From contig CAYMOV010000048.1 of the NCBI GenBank assembly GCA_964392085.1, positions 1 to 18,710 on the forward strand: 18,710 nt of DNA. Reading direction: 5' to 3'. Within the stretch, counting starts at the first letter, position 1; every line of letters starts with the position of its first letter. A program made the position numbers and the translations under genes. The notes under the pieces were generated by a model that did not search any database, was not told where the DNA came from, and saw only the letters and a program-made list of their open reading frames with translations. Origin of the DNA: CAYMOV01 sp964392085 (GTDB lineage Bacteria; Oederibacteriota; Muellerivitia; Muellerivitales; Muellerivitaceae). Below, piece after piece: positions 7,646-15,090 of this stretch.

Positions 7646-8405
7646 GACCACCATCGTCATCCCGGTCTGGAACCAGCTGGCCTTCACCCAGCTTTGCCTG
7701 GACAGCCTGAAGGCCCACACTCCCGCCGGGTCCTATGACGTGGTGGTGGTGGACAACGGGTCCACCGACGGGACGGGGGAATATCTCCAAGCCTTTCGGG
7801 CCCCCGGCTTCACCGTGATCTCCAATCCCCAAAACCTCGGCTGCGCCCCGGCCTGGAACCAGGGAGTGAAGGCCGCCCCGGGATCCCTGGTGGTGATCGC
7901 CAACAACGACCTGGTGTTCGCGCCGGGCTGGCTGGAAGGCTTGAAAACCGGGATGGACCGCCACGGCCTGGGGATGGGCGAGCCGCTCTGCCGGGAAGGC
8001 GCGATGGACTATGACCTTCCGGCGGTCGCCCGGGAGTCCGTCGCCCGGAACAAGGGCAAGACCAGCCTTGACGTGATCGGTTATTGCATGGCCTTCCGCC
8101 GGGAAGTCTTCGACAAGGTGGGCCTCTTTGACGAGTCCTTCGCCTTCGGTAAGGGAGAGGACAAGGATTTCCAGAGGCGGATGAAGGAGAAGGGCTTGAC
8201 CTACGCCCAGGTGGGGGATTCCTTCGTCCACCATTTCGGAAGTGTGACCATCAACGTTCTGAAGGAAACCATGCCGGGGTTTGAGGAACGCAACCTGGAC
8301 TACTTCCGCGGGAAGTGGGGGGCCGACCTGGAACAAAAACCTGGGCCTCTAACCAAGCTGAAACGCAGTTGGACCAAGTTCAAACGGTCCCGAGGGTGGC
8401 TGTGA
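7635..8405 (+). CDS. GT2 family glycosyltransferase, rhamnosyltransferase-like
   Basis: A 256-residue GT-A enzyme. Seen: TIVIPVWNQLAFTQLCLDSL at the N terminus, VVVVDNGSTDGTGEYL, NLGCAPAWNQGVKAA, the metal-binding region VIANNDLVFAPGWLE, and a C-terminal FRREVFDKVGLFDESF block followed by GEDKDFQRRMKEKG, as in GT2 enzymes of O-antigen and core synthesis. A basic tail (KLKRSWTKFKRSRGW) could bind the membrane surface. The GTG start at 7635 lies inside the previous gene (11-base overlap) and its stop overlaps the waaF-like start (GTGA), so it is part of a coupled unit. It differs from the preceding GT2 in its C-terminal half, so it is not a recent duplicate. The substrate is unknown. Confidence 0.88.
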   Translation: MAAETTIVIPVWNQLAFTQLCLDSLKAHTPAGSYDVVVVDNGSTDGTGEYLQAFRAPGFTVISNPQNLGCAPAWNQGVKAAPGSLVVIANNDLVFAPGWLEGLKTGMDRHGLGMGEPLCREGAMDYDLPAVARESVARNKGKTSLDVIGYCMAFRREVFDKVGLFDESFAFGKGEDKDFQRRMKEKGLTYAQVGDSFVHHFGSVTINVLKETMPGFEERNLDYFRGKWGADLEQKPGPLTKLKRSWTKFKRSRGWL

Positions 8406-9508
8406 ACCGAACCTTCCGAAACCTCATCGTCCGGGCGCCCAACTGGCTGGGGGACAGCGTCATGGCCACGCCGGTGGTCCGAGCCCTCCGAAGGGCCTAT
8501 CCCGACGCCCAGCTCACCGTCCTGACCCGCGCGCCGCTCCAGACGATCTGGGCCGGGTTGGATGGCGTGGATCGGGTGAAGTTGATGGACCGTAAGGGGG
8601 CCCACCAAGGCTTCGGAGGCCTGATGCGCCTCGCCGGGGAACTGCGCGCCGAGAAATACGACGCGGGCCTGCTGTTGGTGGAGTCCTTCTCCAGCGCCTT
8701 CCTGTTGCGGGCCGCCGGAATCCCGAACCGGCTGGGGTATTCCGCCGAGGGCCGGTCCCTTTTCCTGAGCCCGTCGGTCAAGAATCCCCTGCCCCGTAGC
8801 CGCCATTGGGTGGTGGAGGGACTCGACCTCCTCCGGAGGGGTTGGGGTTTGGATCCGTTCCGGGAACCGGCGCGGTTGGAGTTCCCCCGGACGCCCCTGG
8901 CTGAAAAAGAGGTGGATCGGCTCCTGAAGCTGGCGGGTTCCCCCCAGGGGCCCTGGGTGGCCTTCGCCCCGGGCGCCACCTACGGCCCCACGAAGAGGTG
9001 GCCCTTGGCGAACTGGATCGCCCTGGCGGACACGATGCTCCGCTATTCCAAGGTCCACTTGGCTTTGGTGGGGTCCCGGGAGGAGGCGGAATCCTCCGAG
9101 GCCATCCTTCGGGGGTTGGCCCCAAGCCTCAAGGGACGTGCGAAAAACTTCGCGGGGAAGACCAGTTTATTGGGTCTCGGGGCACTCCTGGGCCGATGCC
9201 GGACCCTGGTGACCAACGACACCGGCCCCATGCATGTTTCCGCTGGGGTGGGGACCCCGGTGGTGGCGGTCTTCGGCTCCACCTCGCCCCCCTGGACCCG
9301 TCCCCTCGGCACCGGGCATCGGGTGATCTACAAGCGGGTCCCCTGTAGTCCCTGTTACCTGAAGCAATGCCCCATCGACCTGAGGTGCCTTACCGGGATC
9401 CGGCCGGAGGACGCCTGGCGTGAACTCCAGCCGCTCCTGAAGGGGAAACCGGTCCGGGTGGGGCCTGAAAAGCTGTCCCCGGAACAAGCGCAATTGGGGG
9501 CGTCATGA
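8402..9508 (+). CDS. waaF: Lipopolysaccharide heptosyltransferase II (WaaF-like, GT9)
   Basis: A 368-residue GT9 enzyme. WaaF adds the second L-glycero-D-manno-heptose to the inner core, using ADP-heptose at the inner membrane. Seen: NLIVRAPNWLGDSVMATPVV near the N terminus, the central FAPGATYGPTKRWPLANW motif that in WaaF contacts the donor, VTNDTGPMHVSAGVGTPVVAVFGSTSP near the C terminus, and the four-Cys motif C-x2-C-x4-C-x5-C within CSPCYLKQCPIDLRC, which I associate with many WaaF proteins. The start is GTG at 8402, overlapping the upstream stop by 4 bases, with GAGGG at 8392-8396; a start at 8315 would add 29 residues inside the previous gene. Of the five GT9 genes this is the closest to textbook WaaF. 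No waaC-type gene is obvious, so one of the other four may supply heptosyltransferase I. Confidence 0.85.
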   Translation: MNRTFRNLIVRAPNWLGDSVMATPVVRALRRAYPDAQLTVLTRAPLQTIWAGLDGVDRVKLMDRKGAHQGFGGLMRLAGELRAEKYDAGLLLVESFSSAFLLRAAGIPNRLGYSAEGRSLFLSPSVKNPLPRSRHWVVEGLDLLRRGWGLDPFREPARLEFPRTPLAEKEVDRLLKLAGSPQGPWVAFAPGATYGPTKRWPLANWIALADTMLRYSKVHLALVGSREEAESSEAILRGLAPSLKGRAKNFAGKTSLLGLGALLGRCRTLVTNDTGPMHVSAGVGTPVVAVFGSTSPPWTRPLGTGHRVIYKRVPCSPCYLKQCPIDLRCLTGIRPEDAWRELQPLLKGKPVRVGPEKLSPEQAQLGAS

Positions 9509-10533
9509 GGCGGATCCTCCTCGTCAAGCTCCGACCCCTGGGCGACGTGGTCCTGGGCGCCCGCGCCTTTTCCGCCATCCGGAAGGCCTATCCGAAGGCC
9601 TGGATCTCGGCGTTGGTCCAGCCCCCGACGCACGAGATCCTGAAATTCTCCGGCTGGGTGGATGAGGTCTTCGCCTATTCCAAGAGCGCCCTTGACCGGC
9701 AGGGCCTTTGGGCCCGGACGATGAAGGAAACCAAGCTGGTGGACGCGATCCGATCCCGGAAATTCGGGTTGGTGGTGGACTTCTACGGTTCCCATCGGTC
9801 GGCCAGGTTGGTGAAAAACTCCGGGGCGACGGTCCAGATTGGCCTTGACCTGCCCGAGACCCAGGGCTTTTACGACCTTCGGGTGGGCGCAAAGGATCGG
9901 TTGAAGGTAGCCGCCACCGAACTCGACGCCCGCTTGGCCCGGGTCCTGGGCGTTGAACCCAAGGGAGAGGTGTTGTGGCCGGTTCCTCCCACGGCGCGGG
10001 AATACGCCGAGCGTTTTTTCGGGTTCCAAGGCTGGGACATTTCGACCCCAATCGTCGCGTTGAACCCCTTCGCGAGCTGTCCCTCCAAGGAATGGGAGGA
10101 CGCCAAATGGGCGGGGGTGATCCGTGCGCTCGAACCGAGGGGGGTGAAGGTCTTCGTCACCTGCGCCCCCATGGAAGTCCCGAGGCTCCATGGGATCGAA
10201 ACGGCCTTGGGCCGTAAGATCCCCGCTTATGCCGGGGGGTCCATCACGCCGCTCCTTGGGCTTTACCGCAACGCCCGCGCCGTTTTGTCGGTGGACTCGG
10301 GTCCGAAGCACCTAGCCGCCGCCGTGGGCACCCCCACGGTGACTGTTTGGGGTCCCGAGCGGACTTCCCGTTGGCATCCCTATGACCTCGCCAAGCATCC
10401 CCTGGTTCTGCGTGAGATCGACTGCCGGCCCTGCGGCCTTTCGGTCTGCGTGGAACGGAAACACGAGTGTCTCCGTTCCCTGGAGCCGTCCGACGTCCTG
10501 AAGGCCCTCGGGACCGTGATGAAGGATCGGTGA
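9505..10533 (+). CDS. GT9 family (heptosyltransferase-like) glycosyltransferase
   Basis: A 342-residue GT9 member. Seen: MRRILLVKLRPLGDVVLGAR at the N terminus, VVDFYGSHRSARLV, the middle block ALNPFASCPSKEWEDAKWAG (here the usual PGA[ST]-x2-KxW is changed to PFASCPSKEW), SVDSGPKHLAAAVGTPTVTVWGPE, and a C-terminal four-Cys motif C-x2-C-x4-C-x6-C. Its ATG overlaps the waaF-like stop (ATGA), and the next gene starts 8 bases after its stop, so co-expression is likely. It may be a heptosyltransferase I or III, or use another ADP- or nucleotide-sugar; sequence alone does not decide. The altered middle motif suggests a donor or acceptor preference different from the WaaF-like neighbour, which is inference. 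Confidence 0.87.
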   Translation: MRRILLVKLRPLGDVVLGARAFSAIRKAYPKAWISALVQPPTHEILKFSGWVDEVFAYSKSALDRQGLWARTMKETKLVDAIRSRKFGLVVDFYGSHRSARLVKNSGATVQIGLDLPETQGFYDLRVGAKDRLKVAATELDARLARVLGVEPKGEVLWPVPPTAREYAERFFGFQGWDISTPIVALNPFASCPSKEWEDAKWAGVIRALEPRGVKVFVTCAPMEVPRLHGIETALGRKIPAYAGGSITPLLGLYRNARAVLSVDSGPKHLAAAVGTPTVTVWGPERTSRWHPYDLAKHPLVLREIDCRPCGLSVCVERKHECLRSLEPSDVLKALGTVMKDR

Positions 10534-10541
10534 GGGGAATC

Positions 10542-11600
10542 ATGGACGAACCCTTTCCCTACCAAAACCTCCTGGTGATCCGCCCCCGGTTCATCGGGGA
10601 CCTGATCTTGGCCACCGGATTGGCCATGACCTCGAAAGAAACCCGCCCAGGGGCCAAGGTGACCTTCTTGGCGGACGCGCCCTTCGCCGAACTCCTCCAG
10701 GGCCACCCGGCCATCGATGAGGTGCTGGAGTTCGACCCAAACCGGAAAAACAACCTGCCGTACCTTTGGCGGTTCCTGCGGGTACTGCGGGCGAAAAAGT
10801 TTGACGCGGTCCTGGACCTGTTCGGAAATCCACGAACCGCCCAATGGACCTACTTTTCCGGGGCGAAGGCTCGGGTGGGTTACAAGTTGCGGGGGAGGTC
10901 CTGGGCCTACAACCGGGTGGCGCCGCCCAGTTCCCCGATGCTCCCCTCCGGCCGCCGCCCCGTCACGGAAGCCTACCTGGACCAGTGGAGGGCCCTGGGC
11001 TATCCGTCCCCCGCCAAATATTGGACAAGCCTCTTCGTCCCCGAGGAAGAACGCGCCCACGCACGGAAACTCCTGGAGCGGGCCCAACTCCAAACAGGAG
11101 AAAAGGTTATGGCCCTCTGTCCAGGGGCGTCCCATCCCGCCAAACAATGGCCCCTGGAGAAATTCGTCGAGTTGGCGCGGCGATTGTCCGGCCAGGGGGT
11201 CCGCCCCCTTTTCCTTTTCGGCCCCAAGGACCGGGAAAGCGCCGATCGGTTGGTGCCGATGCTGGAAGGGGGATGGGTTTTCGTGAAGGAGCCCACTCTC
11301 CGGGGCTTGGCGGCCCTGATCCAGGCCTCCCAACTTCTGGTGTCCAACGACGCGGGCCCGATGCATGTGGGACCGGCGGTGGGTACCCCGACCGTGGGGA
11401 TTTTCGGGCCCGGGGAGCCCGAGATCTGGTTCCCCTACGGCCCCCCCCACCAATATGCGTACCGGGAAATCTCCTGCAGCCATTGCGGCCATGATGTCTG
11501 CCCCTTGCCCAAGCTGGATTGCATGGACCAACTAGGGGTGGAGGACGTAGAGGCCTTGGTCCGCCAAGCCCTGGGATTGAAACCGGCTTCCAAGACCTAA
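10542..11600 (+). CDS. GT9 family (heptosyltransferase-like) glycosyltransferase
   Basis: A 352-residue GT9 member. Seen: NLLVIRPRFIGDLILATGLA at the N terminus, AVLDLFGNPRTAQWTYFSGA with KARVGYKLRGRSWAYN following, LCPGASHPAKQWPLEKF in the middle, LLVSNDAGPMHVGPAVGTPTVGIFGP near the end, and the four-Cys motif C-x2-C-x4-C-x6-C (CSHCGHDVCPLPKLDC). ATG at 10542 is chosen because GAGGGGAA at 10532-10539 precedes it; the upstream in-frame start at 10467 would lie inside the previous gene. It shares the DLFGNPR[TS]A and ARVGY/TRVGY blocks with the GT9 gene after ilvE, so the two look like the closest pair in the window. It ends the main glycosyltransferase run. Confidence 0.87.
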   Translation: MDEPFPYQNLLVIRPRFIGDLILATGLAMTSKETRPGAKVTFLADAPFAELLQGHPAIDEVLEFDPNRKNNLPYLWRFLRVLRAKKFDAVLDLFGNPRTAQWTYFSGAKARVGYKLRGRSWAYNRVAPPSSPMLPSGRRPVTEAYLDQWRALGYPSPAKYWTSLFVPEEERAHARKLLERAQLQTGEKVMALCPGASHPAKQWPLEKFVELARRLSGQGVRPLFLFGPKDRESADRLVPMLEGGWVFVKEPTLRGLAALIQASQLLVSNDAGPMHVGPAVGTPTVGIFGPGEPEIWFPYGPPHQYAYREISCSHCGHDVCPLPKLDCMDQLGVEDVEALVRQALGLKPASKT

Positions 11601-11614
11601 AACAAGGCCGATAA

Positions 11615-11642
11615 GTGACTTCGGGTAAGTCTCGGGTATAAT
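11615..11642 (+). promoter_or_regulatory. Sigma70-like promoter for the ilvE leader
   Basis: GTGACT (11615-11620), a 16-base spacer and a perfect TATAAT (11637-11642) lie 15 bases after the preceding stop codon. Transcription would start near 11649, leaving an untranslated leader of about 220 bases before ilvE. The -10 match is perfect; the -35 matches four of six positions of TTGACA. Confidence 0.5.
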
Positions 11643-11649
11643 GCCGCCA

Positions 11650-11871
11650 CTCTAACAGGGTCCTAGAATATTGCTTTTACACCCTGCCGTCAGGCGGTAT
11701 AACCGCCTGACGACCAAAGCGAAAACAGGTTTTCGCAAGGAAAGTCAGCAGCCACGGGGTTCGAGCAAATCGCCGTAAACCCCTCGCGTTTTGAGGGGTG
11801 ATGAGCGATTCAGACACGAAAAATTCCCGGCAGGGAAATTTTTCACCATCCTGCTACTCGGGAGAATGACC
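11650..11871 (+). ncRNA. Structured 5' leader of ilvE, unassigned cis-regulatory RNA candidate
   Basis: Five hairpins can be drawn in tandem. H1: CAGGGT 11656-11661 with ACCCTG 11681-11686. H2: CGTCAGGCGG 11688-11697 with CCGCCTGACG 11703-11712, loop TATAA. H3: GCGAAAA 11719-11725 with TTTTCGC 11730-11736. H4: outer AATCGC 11768-11773 with GCGATT 11805-11810, inner ACCCCTC 11779-11785 with GAGGGGT 11793-11799, and a 5x5 internal loop. H5: a terminator-like hairpin at 11818-11844. A competing pair, GGGGTT 11756-11761 with AACCCC 11778-11783, would break inner H4. GTCAG at 11744-11748 could likewise compete for CTGAC in H2. I could not match it to T-box, SAM, TPP, cobalamin, glycine or c-di-GMP riboswitch consensus from memory. 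The likely role is control of ilvE; a stand-alone small RNA is also possible. Confidence 0.45.
11818..11844 (+). terminator. Terminator-like hairpin just upstream of ilvE (possible attenuator)
   Basis: GAAAAATTCCC, loop GGCA, then GGGAAATTTTTC: an 11-base-pair arm with one bulged A. The GC part is only TTCCC/GGGAA, followed by A and five T, as in a short bidirectional intrinsic terminator. It ends 27 bases before the ilvE start, after a promoter and structured leader, which is where an attenuator would lie. Confidence 0.4.
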
Positions 11872-12789
11872 ATGTTCGGCAAAGGGAAGATCTGGTTTAA
11901 CGGCAAGTTGGTGGACTGGAAGAAGGCCCAGATCCATGTCCTTTCCCATGTGATCCACTACGGCTCCAGTGTGTTCGAAGGGGTCCGTTGCTACGAGACC
12001 CCCAAGGGCCCGGCGATCTTCCGGGCCGATGCCCATATCGACCGGTTGTTCGATTCCGCCAAGATCTACCGAATGGAAATCCCCTTCACCAAGGCCCAAA
12101 TCACCAAGGCCATGGTCGACGTGGTGCGCTTGAACAAGCTCAAGAGCTGTTATATCCGTCCCTTCGCCTTCCGCGGCTACGGCGCCATGGGCCTGAACCC
12201 CCTCAAGAACCCCGTGCAGGCCTGCATCGCGGCCTGGAACTGGGGGGCCTACCTCGGTGAGGAATCCCTCAAAAAGGGCATTTCCGTGCGGGTGTCGAGT
12301 TGGCAGCGCCCCGCCCCCAACACATTCCCGACCCTGGCCAAGGCCGGGGGCAACTACCTGAACGGTTCCCTCATGAAGATGGAGGCCATCGACGCCGGTT
12401 TCGACGAGGCCATCGCCCTGGACACCCACGGCTACGTATCCGAGGGTTCCGGTGAGAACATCTTCATCGTGAAGAACGGCGTGATCTTCACCCCGCCCTC
12501 CTCCTCGGCCATCCTGGCGGGCATCACCCGCCACGCGGTATTCGTCTTCGCCCGGGAAATGGGCATCGAAATCCGGCAACAGGTGCTGCCCCGCGAGTCG
12601 CTGTACATCGCCGACGAGGTTTTCTTCTCGGGCACCGCCTCGGAGATCGTTCCGGTCACCACGGTGGACAACATCAAGGTGGGCAACGGCCTGCGCGGCC
12701 CCGTCACCGAGCGCCTCCAGAAGGCCTTCTTCGAGATCGTCCGGGGCGAGACGCCGGACCGGTTCAACTGGCTGACGCCGGTAAAATAA
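11872..12789 (+). CDS. ilvE: Branched-chain amino acid aminotransferase
   Basis: A 305-residue class IV PLP aminotransferase that interconverts Leu, Ile and Val with their 2-oxo acids using glutamate/2-oxoglutarate in the cytoplasm. Seen: KIWFNGKLVDW at 6-16, HVLSHVIHYGSSVFEGVRCY at 22-41, YIRPFAFRGYGAMG at 94-107, the PLP lysine Lys157 within PTLAKAGGNYLNG, SEGSGENIF at 190-198, and FFSGTASEIVPVTTVD near the C terminus. These are IlvE type I features and the length fits (about 305). ATG at 11872 is preferred: GGGAG (11860-11864) is 7 bases upstream, whereas ATG at 11866 leaves only 1 base. It sits between two GT9 genes but has its own promoter and leader. D-amino-acid transaminase and aminodeoxychorismate lyase are less likely because of the HYGSSVFEG and SEIVPV blocks. 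Confidence 0.95.
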   Translation: MFGKGKIWFNGKLVDWKKAQIHVLSHVIHYGSSVFEGVRCYETPKGPAIFRADAHIDRLFDSAKIYRMEIPFTKAQITKAMVDVVRLNKLKSCYIRPFAFRGYGAMGLNPLKNPVQACIAAWNWGAYLGEESLKKGISVRVSSWQRPAPNTFPTLAKAGGNYLNGSLMKMEAIDAGFDEAIALDTHGYVSEGSGENIFIVKNGVIFTPPSSSAILAGITRHAVFVFAREMGIEIRQQVLPRESLYIADEVFFSGTASEIVPVTTVDNIKVGNGLRGPVTERLQKAFFEIVRGETPDRFNWLTPVK

Positions 12790-12824
12790 CGGCGGCGGAT
12801 GGCGGTTAGCGGTCGGCGGATAGC
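12790..12824. repeat. GCGG/TTAGC-type short direct-repeat tract
   Basis: The 35 bases after the ilvE stop are built from repeats of GGCGGAT and GGCGGTTAGC (GGCGGATGGCGGTTAGCGG, then TCGGCGGATAGCC). This looks like another short-word intergenic repeat. Any start of the next gene before about 12825 would translate this repeat, which argues for a later start. Confidence 0.4.
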
Positions 12825-12879
12825 CAAGAACAACCGACAAGAACGAATGGCCCTGAAGCCGACCTTGGCGGAGGAACCG

Positions 12880-13920
12880 TTGAGCCAGTTGGAACCCCGC
12901 AAGATCCTCCTGATCCGCCTGCGCGCCATCGGGGACGTGGTGCTCACCACGCCCCTCATTCGTGCCCTCAAGCGACAATATCCCCAAGCCCAACTCCATG
13001 TCCTGACCGACGCCCTGCCGGGGACGCTCTTGGCGGGAAATCCCCATGTGGACAAGTTCCTCCAGGCCCCGCCGCGGGGATCCTCCCTGGGCGCCCAATT
13101 GAGCCAGTTTCGGGACCTTCGACGGGAAGGTTACGACCTAGTATTCGACCTTTTCGGAAACCCCCGAAGCGCCTGGATGACCCTGGCGACCGGGGCCAAG
13201 ACCCGAGTCGGGTACGCCCATCGATTCCGTAAGGTCGCCTACACCCATCCCGTCCCCAAGAACCAAGTCCGCAAGTACCAGGTGGACGTCAACCTCGACG
13301 TCCTGCGCCACGTGGGCATCCCCGACGACGGCCTCCAAACCGAACTTTTCTTGACGGACGCCGAAAAGACCTGGAGCCATACGGCTTTGTGGGATCTGGA
13401 GTCCAAGCGGTCTAAACTCAAGATCGGATTAAACCCGACGGGGTCCTGGAGCGCCAAGCGGTGGCCCCTGGTCCATTGGACGGAATTGACGGAACGGCTT
13501 GCGGGGAAGGGCATTCGACCCTTGGTGTTTTGGTCGCCGGGGGACCCGGAGGGCGTGAAACCTTGGGCCAGCGCCTTGGGGGATAAGGTGGTCCTGGCCC
13601 CCCCCACCGACCTTCGGCAGATGGCGGCCCTGATCTCGGGGTTGGACTGCTTGGTGGGGAACGATGGGGCGCCGCAACACATCGCCCAGGCGCTGGGGGT
13701 GAAGACCCTGACCCTTTTCGGTCCGACCTGGGGCCTGTCCTGGAACCCGCCTTCCGACTCGCGGTTCGGGTTCCTCCAGACCTTCCCATCCTGCGGCCCC
13801 TGTGACCGGACGCTTTGTCTGAATCGAGAGGACGGGAAACCGGGTTACCTAGATTGCTTGAACAACATCCAAGTGGGACTTGTGGAAGAAACGCTCGGGA
13901 AAATCATGCGATTCGTCTGA
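12880..13920 (+). CDS. GT9 family (heptosyltransferase-like) glycosyltransferase
   Basis: A 346-residue GT9 member. Seen: RKILLIRLRAIGDVVLTTPL at the N terminus, LVFDLFGNPRSAWMTLATGA followed by KTRVGYAHRFRKVAYTH, the middle GLNPTGSWSAKRWPLVHW motif, CLVGNDGAPQHIAQALGVKTLTLFGP, and a C-terminal four-Cys motif with an enlarged last spacing (C-x2-C-x4-C-x12-C). In the nucleotide-sugar loop the usual N-D-[ST]-G-P is N-D-G-A-P, which may change donor binding. The start is uncertain: TTG at 12880 has GGAGGA (12870-12875) 4 bases upstream and gives a family-like N terminus; ATG at 12847 and ATG at 12799 are in frame, but the latter begins in a repeat tract. It is closest in local motifs to the GT9 gene at 10542. 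A weak hairpin (ACCCC/GGGGT) follows the stop, and the gene converges on bioB. Confidence 0.85.
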   Translation: MSQLEPRKILLIRLRAIGDVVLTTPLIRALKRQYPQAQLHVLTDALPGTLLAGNPHVDKFLQAPPRGSSLGAQLSQFRDLRREGYDLVFDLFGNPRSAWMTLATGAKTRVGYAHRFRKVAYTHPVPKNQVRKYQVDVNLDVLRHVGIPDDGLQTELFLTDAEKTWSHTALWDLESKRSKLKIGLNPTGSWSAKRWPLVHWTELTERLAGKGIRPLVFWSPGDPEGVKPWASALGDKVVLAPPTDLRQMAALISGLDCLVGNDGAPQHIAQALGVKTLTLFGPTWGLSWNPPSDSRFGFLQTFPSCGPCDRTLCLNREDGKPGYLDCLNNIQVGLVEETLGKIMRFV

Positions 13921-14052
13921 TGAACCCCGCTGGGGTGGAGGGTTTCACTTTTCATGCCGGCCTCCGTCCCGTATTCATCAAAAGGCATCGCCGGGCCAGC
14001 CGCCGACCCTCCGACTTCCGGTGGTCGCCGCCATCCCCCTTGAGTGAAATCC

Positions 14053-15054
14053 CTAAGCTTTTTCCGGAACGAACCCCGCGTCCTTGATCATCTGGTGGTC
14101 CTCCGAGTCCCCGGCCCCCCCGACGGTCAAATACCCGTTCGTGAAGATCGAGTTGGCGGCGTAGAGCACCATGGGCTGGAGCGACCGGAAGGTCACCTCC
14201 CGGCCCCCGGCGGCCCGGACGTCGGCGTCGGGATGCACGAAGCGGAAAAGCGACAAGACCCTCAGGGCGTAGAGCGGGTTCACCAGGGTCTTGGCGGCGT
14301 AAGGCGTGCCGGGCCGGGGGTCCAAGAAGTTAACCGGCACCGAGTCGGCGCCTAGCTCCCGCAGCGAGAAGCAGAGCGACACCACATCCTCATCCTCCTC
14401 GCCCATCCCCACGATGCCCCCGGAGCAAATCTCCATACCGGCGCCTTTGGCCACCTGGGCGGTCTTCACCCGGTCCTGGAAGGCGTGGGTGGTGACGACT
14501 TCCTTGAAATGCCGCTCGGAGGTCTCCAGGTTGTGGTTGAACTTGTCCACGCCGGCCTCGGCGAGGCGTTGGGCCTTCTCGGGGGTGAGGAGTCCCAGGG
14601 AAGCGCAGACCTTCAGGCCCCCCTCGGCCTTGATGCGGCGGGCGGCCTCGCACAGGACATCCAGGTCCTTGTCCGAAGGGCCGCGGGTGGCGGTGACCAT
14701 GCAGTATTTATAGGCCCCGGCGGCTTTCGCTTTTCGGGCTCCCTCGACCAATTCCTCGACGGTCTCCAGGGGATACTTCTCGGCGGGGGTCTTGTAACGG
14801 GAGGACTGGGAGCAGAATCCGCAGTCCTCAGGACAGGCGCCGCTCTTGGCGTTCTCAAGGATATGCAGGCGGACTTTGTTGCCGTGGAACTTGCGACGGA
14901 CGGTCCAGGCCGCTTGGAGGATATCCAGCGTCTCCGAATCGGGGGCCCGGAGGACGGAAAGGGCTTCCGCCTGGGTCAGGGACTCAAGGGCCAGGGCCTT
15001 CTCGGCCAAGGCGCTCCAATGGTATTGGGTAGACCGGGATTCCAATTCGGGCAT
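14053..15054 (-). CDS. bioB: Biotin synthase
   Basis: A 333-residue radical SAM enzyme that inserts sulfur into dethiobiotin to make biotin, in the cytoplasm. Seen: the radical SAM cluster motif C-x3-C-x2-C in CPEDCGFC (Cys74, Cys78, Cys81), ENAKSGACPEDCGFCSQSS, YCMVTATRGP near 117-126, FNHNLETS, ICSGGIVGMGE and RAAGGRE, which carry the other cluster and substrate ligands in the family. The length is typical (about 320-345). ATG at 15054 is preceded on the minus strand by AAAGGA at a spacing of about 7 bases. No other biotin gene is in the window, so it appears to stand alone, with its own promoter upstream. It converges with the GT9 gene; the 132-base gap between them holds no clear strong terminator. 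Confidence 0.96.
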   Translation of the reverse strand: MPELESRSTQYHWSALAEKALALESLTQAEALSVLRAPDSETLDILQAAWTVRRKFHGNKVRLHILENAKSGACPEDCGFCSQSSRYKTPAEKYPLETVEELVEGARKAKAAGAYKYCMVTATRGPSDKDLDVLCEAARRIKAEGGLKVCASLGLLTPEKAQRLAEAGVDKFNHNLETSERHFKEVVTTHAFQDRVKTAQVAKGAGMEICSGGIVGMGEEDEDVVSLCFSLRELGADSVPVNFLDPRPGTPYAAKTLVNPLYALRVLSLFRFVHPDADVRAAGGREVTFRSLQPMVLYAANSIFTNGYLTVGGAGDSEDHQMIKDAGFVPEKA

Positions 15055-15090
15055 GGCGATTCCTTTAACGCGGTTGCGGTTGGGCCGCGA

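Noticed and set aside
11671..11778. A 35-codon ORF starting TTG-CTT-TTA in the ilvE leader, as a possible leader peptide
   Set aside because: It lacks a Shine-Dalgarno site, has no run of Ile, Leu or Val codons beyond the first three, and overlaps the strong hairpins.
11751..11790. tRNA or tmRNA T-arm-like GGGGTTCGAG sequence
   Set aside because: No acceptor, D or anticodon arms can be formed around it, and the T-stem does not pair correctly.
11795..11830. Hammerhead ribozyme-like words (GTGATGA followed by GAAA) in the ilvE leader
   Set aside because: The essential first C of CUGAUGA is G, and no stem II can form between the two words; the GATGA lies in an internal loop of hairpin H4 instead.
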